A DNA stretch of 64,000 nucleotides from Terriglobia bacterium (GTDB lineage Bacteria > Acidobacteriota > Terriglobia > Bryobacterales > Bryobacteraceae), in contig JAIQFK010000015.1 in the NCBI GenBank assembly GCA_020073305.1, forward strand, positions 1-64,000, read 5' to 3'. The position numbers and the translations under genes are program-made. This document shows, piece after piece, positions 15,800 through 25,193 of this stretch. Numbering within the stretch: position 1 is the stretch's first letter; each line of letters opens with the position of its first letter. The notes beneath the pieces are model-generated. The model was not told the DNA's origin and did no database searches. It was given only the letters and a program-made list of their open reading frames with translations.

Positions 15800-16285
15800 C
15801 TAGCGGCCGGTAAACGCAGCGCGCTCCCGCCGTCCGGGCATCTGTTCAAATCCCGTGGACCCCGGTGGCTTGCGGAGCACCGCCGCCCGATCCCTTTGGT
15901 CTGCGCTGAAGTGGCAGGCGGTCGTCAACGCATGAAGCACTTCCCTTGCGTTGAAAGGTTTCGTCAATAGGTCGTATGCGCCGAGGTTCAACACCTCCGC
16001 CCACAACGTCTCATCGGCCAGGCGATCGGCCACGATGAGCGGCGGTGGACTTGGCATGCCTTGCAGTTCCCGAAGAATGTCTTTCCAGGAGTAACCGTCC
16101 GATAAGCGGCTCTCAGTGAGAACCACCACGACGGGACACGCACGCAACACGACTTGTGTCTCTGCAAGAGCGTGGGTGAACTGCAACTGCCAATCTGAAT
16201 GGCCGAGTACTTTATTCAGGGATGTGCGATCTTCTCCAGGAGGGAAAACCGCCAGGATGATTTGCTTGGTGACCTCTTCTAACAC
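15800..16285 (-). CDS. Response-regulator receiver-domain protein, degenerate
   Basis: A 161-residue single-domain protein. The receiver fold is recognisable from VVVVLTESRLSDGYSWKDIL, PPPLIVADRLADETLWAEVL and LGAYDLLTKPFNAREVLHAL, the last with the conserved Lys-Pro. However, the region where the phosphorylated Asp should stand reads VVVVLTESRLSDG, so canonical phosphorylation is doubtful. Start is GTG at 16283-16285, with GGAGG nine bases upstream. There is no output domain. It leads an apparent operon with the DUF2934 gene. Confidence 0.75.
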   Translation of the reverse strand: MLEEVTKQIILAVFPPGEDRTSLNKVLGHSDWQLQFTHALAETQVVLRACPVVVVLTESRLSDGYSWKDILRELQGMPSPPPLIVADRLADETLWAEVLNLGAYDLLTKPFNAREVLHALTTACHFSADQRDRAAVLRKPPGSTGFEQMPGRRERAAFTGR

Positions 16286-16629
16286 GTTTCGCCGCCTCCA
16301 GAAGGCCCCGGGGTGAGCGGGGGTAACGTGAAAGAGGGCTACGAGGGCAACACCTGTTCACGGATTATCGCCGGCACGTCGGGGAGTTCAACCAATCCCT
16401 CTGCGTGCAACTTCAGGGCGTACTGCCTCTTCCCGACCACGGTGAAATAGGCAGCGGAATCGAATTACGTTGAAGAGCTAGAAAGAGTCTGTTTGCACTC
16501 TAGCCTGAAATGCCGGAACTGTCAATGGTGCAGTTTCGCACTGCGTCCGACAGGTCGGGCTGCGGTAAAATGAAATCAGACAAGAGGATCTGCTTCCTTA
16601 GGTCTCCTTGAGTGGAGAGGTTGGCCGGT
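16286..16629. other. Intergenic region between receiver-domain gene and CRP-like regulator
   Basis: About 340 bp separating divergent genes. A minus-strand frame of 33 residues (16339-16440, GTG start, beginning VVGKRQYALKLHAEGLVELP) has protein-like composition but no recognisable family and no clear ribosome-binding site. The rest has no feature I can support beyond presumed promoters. Confidence 0.3.
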
Positions 16630-17262
16630 ATGCCTCGCTTCCTCATCCACGGCTCCAACAAGCCCGTTGGCTTCCCCCCTGGGATAAAGTTTTTTGATTT
16701 GGATCGACCCTCGCGTTGCATGTATCTTCTGCGGTCCGGGCGTGTACAGTTGGCAAACGGCCGTGGAGCCATCGTGGACTTTCTGACACCGGGTGATTTC
16801 TTCGGTGAGAAATGCCTGCTTGGCGTCCGCCACCAAGGCCAAATCGCTACCTGCCGTTCGCCGGTCAAGGTGCATGCCTTCCATAAATCGGAGCTGCTGG
16901 ATCGCATGCAACATGACCGTCGCTTCGCGCTGCATTTGTTGAAGAGTCTCGCTCTCCGCCTGGATCGCTATGAGCAGGCGCTCGGGGATTTTGTGACGGA
17001 GAGGGTTGAACGCAGGCTGGCACGGCTGCTGTCCCGCCTTGCGCCCGCCAAACCTGCATCCGGCTGGGTGCGATTGGAGTTCAGTCCCACCAATTCCGAA
17101 CTGGCCAGGACCATCGGCACCACGCGATGGCAAGTCTCCCATTACATGCGCCGCTTTCAGCAGTTGGGCTGGCTGGCGCGGAGGCCAGCCATCTGGGTCT
17201 ACCGCGAGGGTCTCACGGCGTTTCTGGAATCGCCCCGGGCAGCCGGCTCTGAGAGCTTCTGA
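16630..17262 (+). CDS. CRP/FNR-family transcriptional regulator
   Basis: A 210-residue regulator: a cyclic-nucleotide-binding-like beta-roll (CMYLLRSGRVQLA, DFLTPGDFFGEKCLLG), the long dimer helix (FALHLLKSLALRLDRYEQAL) and a C-terminal winged helix (NSELARTIGTTRWQVSHYMR, then RFQQLGWLARRPAIWVY). The PGDFFGEKCL stretch resembles the cAMP pocket, but the usual RSA signature is not seen, so the ligand is uncertain. There is no FNR-type Cys cluster. Start ATG 16630 is preferred because GGAGAGG lies nine bases upstream; a GTG at 16612 is in frame. Stops of this gene and the convergent TIGR03437 gene are six bases apart. Confidence 0.88.
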   Translation: MPRFLIHGSNKPVGFPPGIKFFDLDRPSRCMYLLRSGRVQLANGRGAIVDFLTPGDFFGEKCLLGVRHQGQIATCRSPVKVHAFHKSELLDRMQHDRRFALHLLKSLALRLDRYEQALGDFVTERVERRLARLLSRLAPAKPASGWVRLEFSPTNSELARTIGTTRWQVSHYMRRFQQLGWLARRPAIWVYREGLTAFLESPRAAGSESF

Positions 17263-17268
17263 TTCGCC

Positions 17269-19260
17269 TTACTTAATCAGCACGTCCACTGCGTTCGTTA
17301 GCTCGCCATCCACCGTGAGAGTTACATGGATCAACCCGGCGCCTTTGAGGCTTTGCGGCAACGGGATATTGATCTGATCTTCATCTATATAGACTCCCTG
17401 CTCTCCCGCGTACGTCGCCGTTACCTGCGTGGTTCCCAGTGTCGCCGTTGCGGTGCCGCTGTGGTGGCGGATTCCGGTTCCGTACAAGAGCAGGAACACT
17501 TGCGTCGAGCCGCTACCGACATCGATTGGCGTGGGGACAACGTTGCCCGACGCGTCAACCTGGAACGTGGTGGCTGCCGTCTGCACACCATTGTTGACGG
17601 TGAGGACATTGCCCGCCGCCAGTCCATTGGTGCCAAACAGCCCCGGTGCAGTCGAAACAATCTGCTGCACCGTGCTGAATGTGTCGGCGTTTCCTTCGAT
17701 CGTGATGGTCGCCGCCCCCAGTGCGGTCCCCTCCGGAATTCCGTAGTTGATTTGTGTGGACGACACGTAGAACAGCGGCGCCTGCCGGGTCGTTCCGGCA
17801 GAGTCTTTGACATTGACTGTGTCCCCCCCGAGGTTTTTGGGGAGCGGAAGGGTCTTGGCCGTGGCCGTACCGGATGCCAGGCCGGTGCCGAACGCGCTAA
17901 CGATCGAGTCCGCCGCCAACGGACCCGGCTGAAAGCTGGCGGCATTCGTGTTTGTAAAGGTGAGTGAAGTTGTCGTACTGTTCAGCAGAACATCTACAAC
18001 TCCGGCCGGGAGACCCGCAAGGATCGTGGTAGTGCTGTTGAACCCGGACTGGATGACCGTGCCGGTGGCCACCAGAGCGGCCGAGGACATCGCCGCCGCC
18101 GCAATATCGGGACGGCCGTCACCGTTGAAATCACCAACCAGAATCGAAAGCGGCACATCGTCCTGCCGCAGCGAAATGACCACCGGATCCTGAAACGTGC
18201 CGTCCCCGTTCCCGGCTCGATGGATGATGGCGCCCGGCGGGGTCGAAGAACTTCCAAACTCCAGCCCCTCGACTATGTCGACCTTGCCCGTACCGCCGAG
18301 CTCGGCAAGGCTCAGGCCCATCGCAAGGCTGCCCGCGGGGTCACTGATGTACGAGACTGCCTTGAAGGTGCCGTTCCCTTTTCCCGTGTACACCGCGACA
18401 CTCGTGTTCGAAGTGGCGCGGGTGAGGGACATTCCATACACCACCAGATCGGCAATTCCATCTCCGTTTACATCGCCGACGGCGATCGACGACCCGCCGC
18501 CGAACAGTGGAGTATAGGACGCTCCCGTGTGGAAAGATCCGTCTCCCGCGCCGAGGGTGATGACAACGGTGGTATCAAACGATTGGCCGGTGTCCACCTC
18601 AACCAAGGCCGCCAGGTCAGCATGTCCGTCCCCGTTGAAATCACCCGTGGCCAGCGAAATCACCCCGGCGCCGCCGAAGCCGATCGGTTCCGGCGCCGCA
18701 AACGTCCCGTCGCCATGGCCCCGCAGCAGATGTGCGTTGGTAGCATTCGACGTGATATTCCCCAACACAATCGCGATGTCTAACTTCCCGTCGCTATCGA
18801 AATCGGCGACGGCAAGCCCCAGGTTGATGGCTATAAAGTTGCCCGCAAGGGCTTCCTGGGAAAGCGGCGTACTTACGGGGTCCCCGAATGTGCCGTCCCC
18901 TTTGCCGGGAAGAACGAGCAGGTCGGTGCCAAACACGCAGATGCCCAGCAGGTCGGGATTCCCATCCTTGTTGAAGTCCGCAACCGCCAGGTAATTGATC
19001 TGGCACTGAAGGGTGAGCGGGTGGTTCAACGGGGCTTTAAAGGTCCCGTCGCCGTTACCCAGCAAGACCGATATGGACGGCGTGGTGGCGTTGGCCACCG
19101 CGATATCCGGCTTTCCGTCATGGTTGAAATCCGCGGTGGCGATGACGATCGGACCTTTTTGAACGGGATACGCAACCGCTGGCTGGAAAGCCGCCTCTTG
19201 CGCCAGCAACGCTGAGCAGCCAAGAAAAAGAACAACGCACGCGGAATATCTTTTGATCAT
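17269..19260 (-). CDS. Secreted FG-GAP/VCBS-repeat protein with TIGR03437 C-terminal domain
   Basis: A 663-residue extracellular protein. Signal peptide MIKRYSACVVLFLGCSALLA. Residues about 35-400 are FG-GAP/VCBS repeats with calcium-binding motifs (TADFNHDGKPDIAVAN, VADFNKDGNPDLLG, TGDFNGDGHADLAAL, VGDVNGDGIADLVVY, VGDFNGDGRPDIAAA), forming a beta-propeller. From about 435 (FTNTNAASFQPGPLAADSIV) to the end is the roughly 215-residue TIGR03437 domain named from Solibacter, with ALFYVSSTQINYGIPEG-like core. Likely exported and surface-associated; ligand unknown. This domain is the best single taxonomic clue in the window. Confidence 0.9.
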   Translation of the reverse strand: MIKRYSACVVLFLGCSALLAQEAAFQPAVAYPVQKGPIVIATADFNHDGKPDIAVANATTPSISVLLGNGDGTFKAPLNHPLTLQCQINYLAVADFNKDGNPDLLGICVFGTDLLVLPGKGDGTFGDPVSTPLSQEALAGNFIAINLGLAVADFDSDGKLDIAIVLGNITSNATNAHLLRGHGDGTFAAPEPIGFGGAGVISLATGDFNGDGHADLAALVEVDTGQSFDTTVVITLGAGDGSFHTGASYTPLFGGGSSIAVGDVNGDGIADLVVYGMSLTRATSNTSVAVYTGKGNGTFKAVSYISDPAGSLAMGLSLAELGGTGKVDIVEGLEFGSSSTPPGAIIHRAGNGDGTFQDPVVISLRQDDVPLSILVGDFNGDGRPDIAAAAMSSAALVATGTVIQSGFNSTTTILAGLPAGVVDVLLNSTTTSLTFTNTNAASFQPGPLAADSIVSAFGTGLASGTATAKTLPLPKNLGGDTVNVKDSAGTTRQAPLFYVSSTQINYGIPEGTALGAATITIEGNADTFSTVQQIVSTAPGLFGTNGLAAGNVLTVNNGVQTAATTFQVDASGNVVPTPIDVGSGSTQVFLLLYGTGIRHHSGTATATLGTTQVTATYAGEQGVYIDEDQINIPLPQSLKGAGLIHVTLTVDGELTNAVDVLIK

Positions 19261-19412
19261 CGGGGGCCCCCCATAAGACGGAAATCGGTCCCGCCACCGG
19301 CCGGATCAGTCCACGCCGGGGCCTGCGAGATCTGAAATCGTCCCGGAGCAATCGATCCCGCTCACCGGCTGTTGCCCGGTTCCGTCGCTCCGGTAATGAA
19401 CGCCCTCTTCTC

Positions 19413-19688
19413 TCAGCTCTGAAATGAGAATCGCGGCGTCAGTTTCATCAGCTTTAACGCTTTGTATGTGCCTACGTTGACGCCTCGCAACACAATCTTG
19501 ACGGCTTTGTCGTCAGCGGCGCCTGCTAACTTCTCCAGCGCCTTGAGCGCATTCGGATCGACACGGTCGACGGAAGTGAAATTCAACACCACCTCGCCAC
19601 CAGCGCCGTCCAGCTTCTCGAGGGCCTCCTGCAAAGCAGGGGCCACGCGCGCTCCATTAATGTCAAGCAACACTGTATTCACTGGCAT
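19413..19688 (-). CDS. Small STAS-like domain protein
   Basis: A 91-residue protein ([20 protein letters not shown]) with the strand-helix pattern of STAS/anti-anti-sigma domains: EALEKLDGAGGEVVLNFTSV, DRVDPNALKALEKLAG, DKAVKIVLRGVNVGTYKALK. The usual phospho-acceptor Ser after the D-x-x-x-x segment is replaced (VDRVDPNALKAL has Asn/Asp there), so classic SpoIIAA-style phosphoswitching is doubtful. It begins inside the 3' end of adhE (26 bp overlap; 35 bp if the ATG at 19697 is used) and is probably translationally coupled to it. Confidence 0.65.
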   Translation of the reverse strand: MPVNTVLLDINGARVAPALQEALEKLDGAGGEVVLNFTSVDRVDPNALKALEKLAGAADDKAVKIVLRGVNVGTYKALKLMKLTPRFSFQS

Positions 19689-22332
19689 GCGCTCCATCCT
19701 TGGCTACTTCTTGTTCAGATACACCGGCCACCTTCGCCACGCCTCGCCCCCGATATGCGGCCCAAAGCAGTTCGGCCAGTTCGTTGATGAGTGGCATGCG
19801 CGGATTCGTCGGCCGCCACGAAGGATCCTCAAAGGCAATCTTGACCAGATCCGGCACCGCTCGTTCGAAGTCTTCTTTCGAAATTCCCAGTGCGGCGATC
19901 GACTTCGGTACCGCCAACCGGTCGAGTAACTCTTCCGTCGCCTCCACCAGGTTGTTCACCTTTTCCTCAACCGTGCTGCCGCCCAGACCCAGCAAGTCCG
20001 CGATCGCCGCGTATTTCTTGTGCGCGGTATACGCTCGCACATGCGGCGACGGCATGAACTTGGTGGGCACTGACGCGTTATACCGGATGACATGCGGCAA
20101 CATGAGCGCGTTCGCCCGGCCGTGTGCCACGCGGAACCGCGCGCCGAAGGCATGTGCCAGCGCGTGATTCACTCCCACCGATGCGTTCGAAAACGCCAGC
20201 GCCGCAATGCACGCGGCGTTGTGCATCATGGTGCGCGCTTCTTCATTCTTGGGCTGTTCATATGCGATGGGCAGGTACTTATACGCCAGTTGAATCGCCT
20301 GCAAGGCGTTGGCATCGGTGTAAGGGGAAGCGTAAACCGAAACCGCGGCTTCGAGTGCGTGGGTCAGGCAGTCGATGCCGGTATCCGCGGTCAGGCCCTT
20401 CGGCATGGACATGACGAACTGCGGATCGACAATCGCCACGTCCGGAGTCAGCGAGTAGTCGGCGAGCGTTACCTTGCGGCCGTGCTCTTTGTCGAACAGA
20501 ACCGCAAACGGCGTGACTTCGCTCCCCGTTCCACTGGTTGTCGAGATGGCAATCAACCGCGCCTGGTTTGTCTTTTCCATTGGGAATTGCACAATGCGCT
20601 TGCGAATATCCAAAAACGGCGCGCCCAGCTCCGCAAGGTCAGCCTGCGGAAATTCGTACTTGAGTTTCATGATCTTCGCCGCGTCGATCACACTCCCGCC
20701 GCCCAGCGCCACGATCTGATCGGCTTTGTAGGAATTGATCGTCTCCAGTCCCTGCATGATGACCGCGGCTTCGGGCTCCGCATCGGGAATGGTGAGAACA
20801 TGGACGAGTGTCTGCTCCGGCAGGTGCCGCCGGACGACGTCTACATGGCCGAATTGCTCCATGGACGGATTGGTGACGATGATCGTCGAGCGCGATGGGA
20901 ATTGGCCCAGCGCCTCCACCGCGTTCATGTTGAAGTAAATTTGATTCGGAACTCGGAACCACATAGGGGCTTGGGTCCTCCTTGCCACGCGTTTGACGTT
21001 TAGATAGTGAAACACATTGACGTTATCCGTGGTGCTGTTGCCGCCGCCGGTCCCGCAGCCAAATGAAAACGTGGGAACCATGTCGTTGTAAACGCCGCCA
21101 ATGGCTCCGATGGATCCTGGCGAATTCACAATCACGCGCCCGGCGTTGATCACCTCGCTGAACTTCCGGATGACTTCATCGTTGCGCGAGAAAACCACAG
21201 CCGTATGCCCGATTCCCCCGGCATGATTCACGTCTACACACACCCGCAGCGCCTCTTCGACGGAATGCGCCCGATAGACCGCCAGCACCGGGAATAGCTT
21301 CTCCACCGACAGCGGATGTTCGCGGCCCACACCTTGAATCGGCGCGATCAAAAGTTTCGTGTCCGGCTTGACGGAAAGACCCACCGCGCGCGCGATATCG
21401 GTGGCTTTCTGCCCGGTGGCCATGGGCCGTGCCATTCCCTTTTCGGAATCAACCAGCATGCGTCCCAGCAATGCCGCCTCGTTCTCATTGCAGATGTGTG
21501 CGCCCAGGTCTGCAAATTTCTTCAGCACGCGGTCATAAATCTCGTCATCCATCACCACCGTCTGCTCCGAGGCGCAAATCGTGCCGTTATCGAACGTTTT
21601 GGAGGTGATGATGTCCACCACCGCCATGTCCAGGTCCGCCGTTTTGTCCAGGTAGACTGGTGTATTCCCCGCCCCGACCCCTAAGGCTGGTTTGCCGGAG
21701 CTATACGCGGCCTTGACCACGCCCCGCCCGCCAGTGGCATCAATCAGCGCGACATCTTTGTGATGCATGAGGTAGGCGTTGTCCGCCAGGGTGGGCGATT
21801 GAATGCACGTAAAAACGCCTTCCGGCGCGCCATGCTTCACCGCCGTCTCATACATGATCCGCATGGCCTCCTGGCAGCAGCGCGCGGCCATCGGGTGGGG
21901 ACCGAAAACGACGGCGTTGCGCGTCTTGATGGCCATGATGCACTTGAACAACACCGTAGACGTGGGGTTGGTAATCGGCAGGAGCGAGAAGATCACCCCG
22001 ATCGGTTCCGCTACCTCCACCAGACCGCGTTCCGGAAATTCACGAATGACGCCGGCGGTACGTTTGTCCCGGACGTAGTTGTAGACAAACTCCGTGGCCA
22101 CCATGTTCTTGATGGCCTTGTCCTCGGGAACGCCGAGCCGGGTCTCCTCAAACGCCATGCGGCCCAGATATTGAGCTTGCTCCATCCCGGCCATGGCCAT
22201 CTGTTTGACGATGCGGTCGACGTCTTCTTGCGTATATTGCGTAAAGACCGCGGCCGCGGTTCGGGCCTGGCTGACTAGTCCTTCCAGGTAAGCAATCCGC
22301 TCTTCACTGAGGCTTGCGCCATTGTCTGGCAT
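19663..22332 (-). CDS. adhE: Bifunctional acetaldehyde-CoA/alcohol dehydrogenase
   Basis: An 889-residue AdhE, the usual length. The N-terminal aldehyde dehydrogenase half carries the CoA-acylating Cys in [14 protein letters not shown]; the linker [20 protein letters not shown] is characteristic; the C-terminal iron-dependent alcohol dehydrogenase half has [29 protein letters not shown] and [20 protein letters not shown] with metal-binding His residues. The enzyme interconverts acyl-CoA, aldehyde and alcohol with NADH and assembles into spirosomes. AGAGGGGG lies upstream of the ATG. Lying before the WS/DGAT gene's 3' end, it could supply alcohols for ester synthesis as well as fermentation; that link is inference. 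Confidence 0.95.
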   Translation of the reverse strand: MPDNGASLSEERIAYLEGLVSQARTAAAVFTQYTQEDVDRIVKQMAMAGMEQAQYLGRMAFEETRLGVPEDKAIKNMVATEFVYNYVRDKRTAGVIREFPERGLVEVAEPIGVIFSLLPITNPTSTVLFKCIMAIKTRNAVVFGPHPMAARCCQEAMRIMYETAVKHGAPEGVFTCIQSPTLADNAYLMHHKDVALIDATGGRGVVKAAYSSGKPALGVGAGNTPVYLDKTADLDMAVVDIITSKTFDNGTICASEQTVVMDDEIYDRVLKKFADLGAHICNENEAALLGRMLVDSEKGMARPMATGQKATDIARAVGLSVKPDTKLLIAPIQGVGREHPLSVEKLFPVLAVYRAHSVEEALRVCVDVNHAGGIGHTAVVFSRNDEVIRKFSEVINAGRVIVNSPGSIGAIGGVYNDMVPTFSFGCGTGGGNSTTDNVNVFHYLNVKRVARRTQAPMWFRVPNQIYFNMNAVEALGQFPSRSTIIVTNPSMEQFGHVDVVRRHLPEQTLVHVLTIPDAEPEAAVIMQGLETINSYKADQIVALGGGSVIDAAKIMKLKYEFPQADLAELGAPFLDIRKRIVQFPMEKTNQARLIAISTTSGTGSEVTPFAVLFDKEHGRKVTLADYSLTPDVAIVDPQFVMSMPKGLTADTGIDCLTHALEAAVSVYASPYTDANALQAIQLAYKYLPIAYEQPKNEEARTMMHNAACIAALAFSNASVGVNHALAHAFGARFRVAHGRANALMLPHVIRYNASVPTKFMPSPHVRAYTAHKKYAAIADLLGLGGSTVEEKVNNLVEATEELLDRLAVPKSIAALGISKEDFERAVPDLVKIAFEDPSWRPTNPRMPLINELAELLWAAYRGRGVAKVAGVSEQEVAKDGAHASEYSVA

Positions 22333-22450
22333 CCGTCTATTCCCCCTCTAAGATAAGTTCAACCAACTTCACGAATCACGTACCCGTCGCTTAGCCGCGA
22401 CCAAAGGAAGCGGAAAGCGCGTTCGCCATCTCGCAATTCCTCTCTGCCCG

Positions 22451-24118
22451 TTACGCAGCGTGCTTGTCGCTCACCCCCAGCGGAGTCTGCGGTGGCGTGT
22501 CGGACGGCGCTTCCGCCTCCGGCTCGGGTGCCACCGCCGGCACCAACTCCGGAAGTTTCGCGATCTCGGTTTTCGCCGCCTCGGTTTTCTTCTGGCGCGG
22601 CTTGCGCGGTGCCGTCTTCACCCCCGCGGCCCGGCGTAGTTCACGGAATGATACGTTGAGGAAATCGCGCAGCCGGTGCACGTCCCGGCCTACTCGAGAA
22701 TCCGCGATGAGTCCGAAAAAGAGCTTTCCGTCATAGCTCTGCACGGCGCAGTTGATGCCCAATTCATAGCCGGTCGGCACCTGCGGATACGACGCAATCA
22801 TCCGCCTCCCGGCCGCATAGAGAGGCGTGGGCGACCCTGGAATGTTGGTACAGATGATATTGAACAGCGGTACGGGCAGCCTCGCCTGCGAAATGCCTTT
22901 CCAGAACAGCGCCTGCAGTGGAGGCGGAGCGGCGGCGATGCAACCTGCCGCCAGTGACACCAGGTCGGCGGCGCCCGAGCGCTTCATGGTCTCCGTCCTG
23001 CTCGAGACGGCCTTCAGCATCCGGACAGGGTCGGTCACATCCAGTGGCAGCGCCACCGGCATGAACGAGATCTGGTTGCCCAACACCCCGTTTTGCTCGC
23101 CTTGCCGCAGACTGACCGGGCAAATGATGCGCACGAATCGGTTGACCACACTTTGATGGTGCCGTTTCAGGTAGCGCGCCAGCGCCCGGGTCAGCACCGC
23201 CAGGATAATGTCATTGACCGTGCCGCCGGCGGCCTTTCGGATGGCCTTCACGTCGGCGAAATCGAACTCCGCCCAGCAGAACTTCCGATCGCCGGCGCAC
23301 AGCTTGTTGAACGGAAGCCTCTCGACGGATACAGCCAGTTCCGGCAGCAAACCGGCAATTCCTTTGAGATCACCCCAGCTCGCATCACTCAAGAGGGCTC
23401 TTGCGAAACCCGCCAGACTCGCTTCGGCGGCGATCACTCCGTCAATAGTGTTCTCGATCACCTTGCCAATGGCCTCCGCCAGCGAGGGTTCCGCCGGCGC
23501 GGTCTTTGATGGTTCAGAGCGCGGCTTGCGCACGGGAGGAAGTGCATTTGGCGTCGCGTCGAACAGCATGTTCAGAATCGCCATTCCCGTTACGCCGTCC
23601 GCCAGCGCGTGATGCACGCGCGCTATCATGGCCCCGCGGCCGTCCTTCAGGCCGTCGATGACGTAAATGTCCCACAGCGGCTTGCTGCGGTCCATCAATT
23701 GGCTGAGGATGCGCCCGGCCAGATCTTCCAGTTCCTCGTCTCCGCCCGGAGGTTCCAGGGTCACGCGAAATATGTGCCGGCGAATGTCGAACTGCGGGTC
23801 GTCCTTCCAGTTCGGGTAGCCGAGATTGTACGGCGTCAGCTCTACGATTTGCGAATAACGCGGAATCAGATGCATCTTCGCCTGGATGCTGGCGACGAAC
23901 TCCTCGAAGGGTATCGGGCCATCAAACACGGTAACCAAGGCCATATGCAAGGGGATTTCCTTGCGCTCAATGTAAAGAAAGGCAGCGTCTACCGCGGACA
24001 AGCGGCGCGCAGCCAGCTCAGTTTTCAGGTCTGCCTGCTCTTGTGCCGCGCGTCGGCGGGCCGCCTTCCCCTTTCCCCCAACGCCGGCGGCCGCCTCTAC
24101 AGGCAACTGGCGTGGCAT
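22451..24118 (-). CDS. Wax ester synthase/diacylglycerol acyltransferase (WS/DGAT)
   Basis: A 555-residue O-acyltransferase that joins acyl-CoA to a fatty alcohol or diacylglycerol. The condensing motif HHxxxDG is present as VHHALADGV (His 169, His 170, Asp 174, Gly 175). RLSAVDAAFLYIE near residue 39 and the C-terminal NIICTNIPGSPTPLY and YELGINCAVQSYDGKLFFGL complete the WES_acyltransf/DUF1298 pair. Extra basic and Ala/Pro/Glu-rich tails stand at both ends (about 1-35 and 500-555), unusual for the family and perhaps used for membrane or granule contact. The gene start overlaps the upstream small gene by 22 bp. Confidence 0.92.
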   Translation of the reverse strand: MPRQLPVEAAAGVGGKGKAARRRAAQEQADLKTELAARRLSAVDAAFLYIERKEIPLHMALVTVFDGPIPFEEFVASIQAKMHLIPRYSQIVELTPYNLGYPNWKDDPQFDIRRHIFRVTLEPPGGDEELEDLAGRILSQLMDRSKPLWDIYVIDGLKDGRGAMIARVHHALADGVTGMAILNMLFDATPNALPPVRKPRSEPSKTAPAEPSLAEAIGKVIENTIDGVIAAEASLAGFARALLSDASWGDLKGIAGLLPELAVSVERLPFNKLCAGDRKFCWAEFDFADVKAIRKAAGGTVNDIILAVLTRALARYLKRHHQSVVNRFVRIICPVSLRQGEQNGVLGNQISFMPVALPLDVTDPVRMLKAVSSRTETMKRSGAADLVSLAAGCIAAAPPPLQALFWKGISQARLPVPLFNIICTNIPGSPTPLYAAGRRMIASYPQVPTGYELGINCAVQSYDGKLFFGLIADSRVGRDVHRLRDFLNVSFRELRRAAGVKTAPRKPRQKKTEAAKTEIAKLPELVPAVAPEPEAEAPSDTPPQTPLGVSDKHAA

Positions 24119-24294
24119 CGTAGTGCCTCTTCCTCGCTCAACCAGTATTCGTCCGCCGTCGGTTCCGAACCGTTCGCCCGTTTCCAGAGTTTGAAGGCCA
24201 GAATGTCCAGTTCCTCCTCCTCAAACCTGGGTGGAGGAGCATCATCCCATTGGGTGACTTCGGCGAGTTCTTCGGCCATCGCTGCTGCTTCCAT
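24097..24294 (-). CDS. Small acidic protein upstream of WS/DGAT
   Basis: A 65-residue protein, strongly acidic (QWDDAPPPRFEEEELDILAF), with a helical end KLWKRANGSEPTADEYWLSE that loosely resembles the DUF2934 pattern. GGAGG is seven bases before its ATG, a better Shine-Dalgarno than most genes here, and it overlaps the WS/DGAT start by 22 bp, so the two are likely coupled. I do not know its function; a regulatory or stabilising partner of the acyltransferase is a guess. Confidence 0.55.
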   Translation of the reverse strand: MEAAAMAEELAEVTQWDDAPPPRFEEEELDILAFKLWKRANGSEPTADEYWLSEEEALRCHASCL

Positions 24295-24524
24295 GACATG
24301 CCTCCTGCCTGATTTAGGTAAAAAGAGCTTATACTCTCGTTTTGCACCGTGGGGCTCCCCCTTCGCGGCCTGAGCGTATACACCCAGCCGGGTCAGTGAT
24401 ACCGCGCCGGGCTCCCCCGATCCGGCCCCTTTTCATGACATTTGGTCCTTAGAGGCTGCGCAGGTGCAATTCTCGTTCCAATGTCGGCAGAGAAAAGTGG
24501 CTTTTTGGCTTGCTGGTGAGTCAC

Positions 24525-24640
24525 TTACTGAAGCTGCTGCGCCGCGCCGTGCTGGAGCAGGCTGGGGACCCACGTCCACGGCCGCAACACCACGACTCCA
24601 GGTCTTGGCCCGTGGGCGGCCCGCCAAACGGCCGTGTCAG
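24525..24640 (-). pseudogene. 3' remnant of a second UbiB/ABC1-like kinase gene
   Basis: On the minus strand the frame ending in TAA at 24525-24527 reads VVVLRPWTWVPSLLQHGAAQ and is preceded by FAPADTAVWRAAHG. The intact UbiB-like kinase at 28004-29653 ends VVLRPWTWVPELLHSRAAQT with LLSPSDW upstream, so this is the tail of a paralogue. A 30-bp identical block (24565-24594 and 28044-28073) lies in the shared WTWVP region. Nothing 5' of about 24640 is recognisable. Confidence 0.6.
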
Positions 24641-24692
24641 CCGGAGCGAACCGCCTGGCTGCTTTTGGCAACTACATTTGGCCCAGTTCAAA

Positions 24693-24750
24693 AGGAAACT
24701 CGGCAGGAAACTGGCAGGAAACTCGGCCAGGAAACTCGAAGGAAACTCGG
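24693..24750. repeat. Short tandem repeat, aggaaactcgg units
   Basis: Five imperfect units of 11-13 bp (aggaaactcggc, aggaaactggc, aggaaactcggcc, aggaaactcga, aggaaactcgg) run directly into the GGGACAG inverted repeat at 24748. Confidence 0.85.
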
Positions 24751-24811
24751 GACAGTACACTCAAATCGGATTTCTGCGAGCGAATAACCGTGTATTGAGT
24801 GTACTGTCCCG
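24748..24811. repeat. Inverted repeat of the GGGACAG family (17-bp perfect arms)
   Basis: cgggacagtacactcaa at 24748-24764 is the exact reverse complement of ttgagtgtactgtcccg at 24795-24811, with a 30-bp loop. The structure could form a hairpin of REP/BIME type; related half-elements occur at 27535-27558 and 27874-27895. Confidence 0.85.
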
Positions 24812-24899
24812 CATTTCCCGCGGGCTGTCCCTGGGTTCTCTCCCGTCCGGGGTTACCGGAGTTCCTGAGTTTACCGCGTCGTGCGTTTCCGCGCTTCGC

Positions 24900-25193
24900 T
24901 CAGCGTCCCCACCTCAATAGCCCGAGGCTCCAGGCGAGAATAGCACACGAGGCAATCATCAGAGCGCCACAGGCCAGCGAGAGGTAAGGAAGCCAGCTCC
25001 TTGGGTAGTATTGGCGATGGTACCTCAGAACCTTTCCGATACCCCAAAAGATGTACGAGATCTGCTCGCTTTCGGGCAGCTTCCGATTAATCTGGCCAAT
25101 CATTACTAACGTCAGCATGTTGGCAGCGATCGCCATGGTGGCACCGATCGCGAGAATCAGCAGGGACCTGACGGAGATTCCGTTCATCGGCAT
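24900..25193 (-). CDS. Small membrane protein, candidate immunity protein of the Rhs tip
   Basis: A 97-residue protein with hydrophobic segments at about 8-31 (LLILAIGATMAIAANMLTLV) and about 68-91 (LPYLSLACGALMIASCAILA), separated by a basic loop. Its start overlaps the end of the Rhs tip frame by 10 bp, in the position where Rhs immunity genes stand. Function by position only: a membrane immunity protein would suit a toxin acting on the membrane. No family recognised. Confidence 0.6.
   Translation of the reverse strand: MPMNGISVRSLLILAIGATMAIAANMLTLVMIGQINRKLPESEQISYIFWGIGKVLRYHRQYYPRSWLPYLSLACGALMIASCAILAWSLGLLRWGR

Noticed and set aside
24565-24594. 30-bp identity with 28044-28073 as a target-site duplication of the Rhs island
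   Set aside because: The flanking codons on the left copy also match a UbiB C-terminus but with different residues, so it is a paralogue remnant.
24433-24627. 64-codon minus-strand frame near the UbiB remnant
   Set aside because: The homologous frame here is a different one, ending at 24525; this is its out-of-frame shadow.
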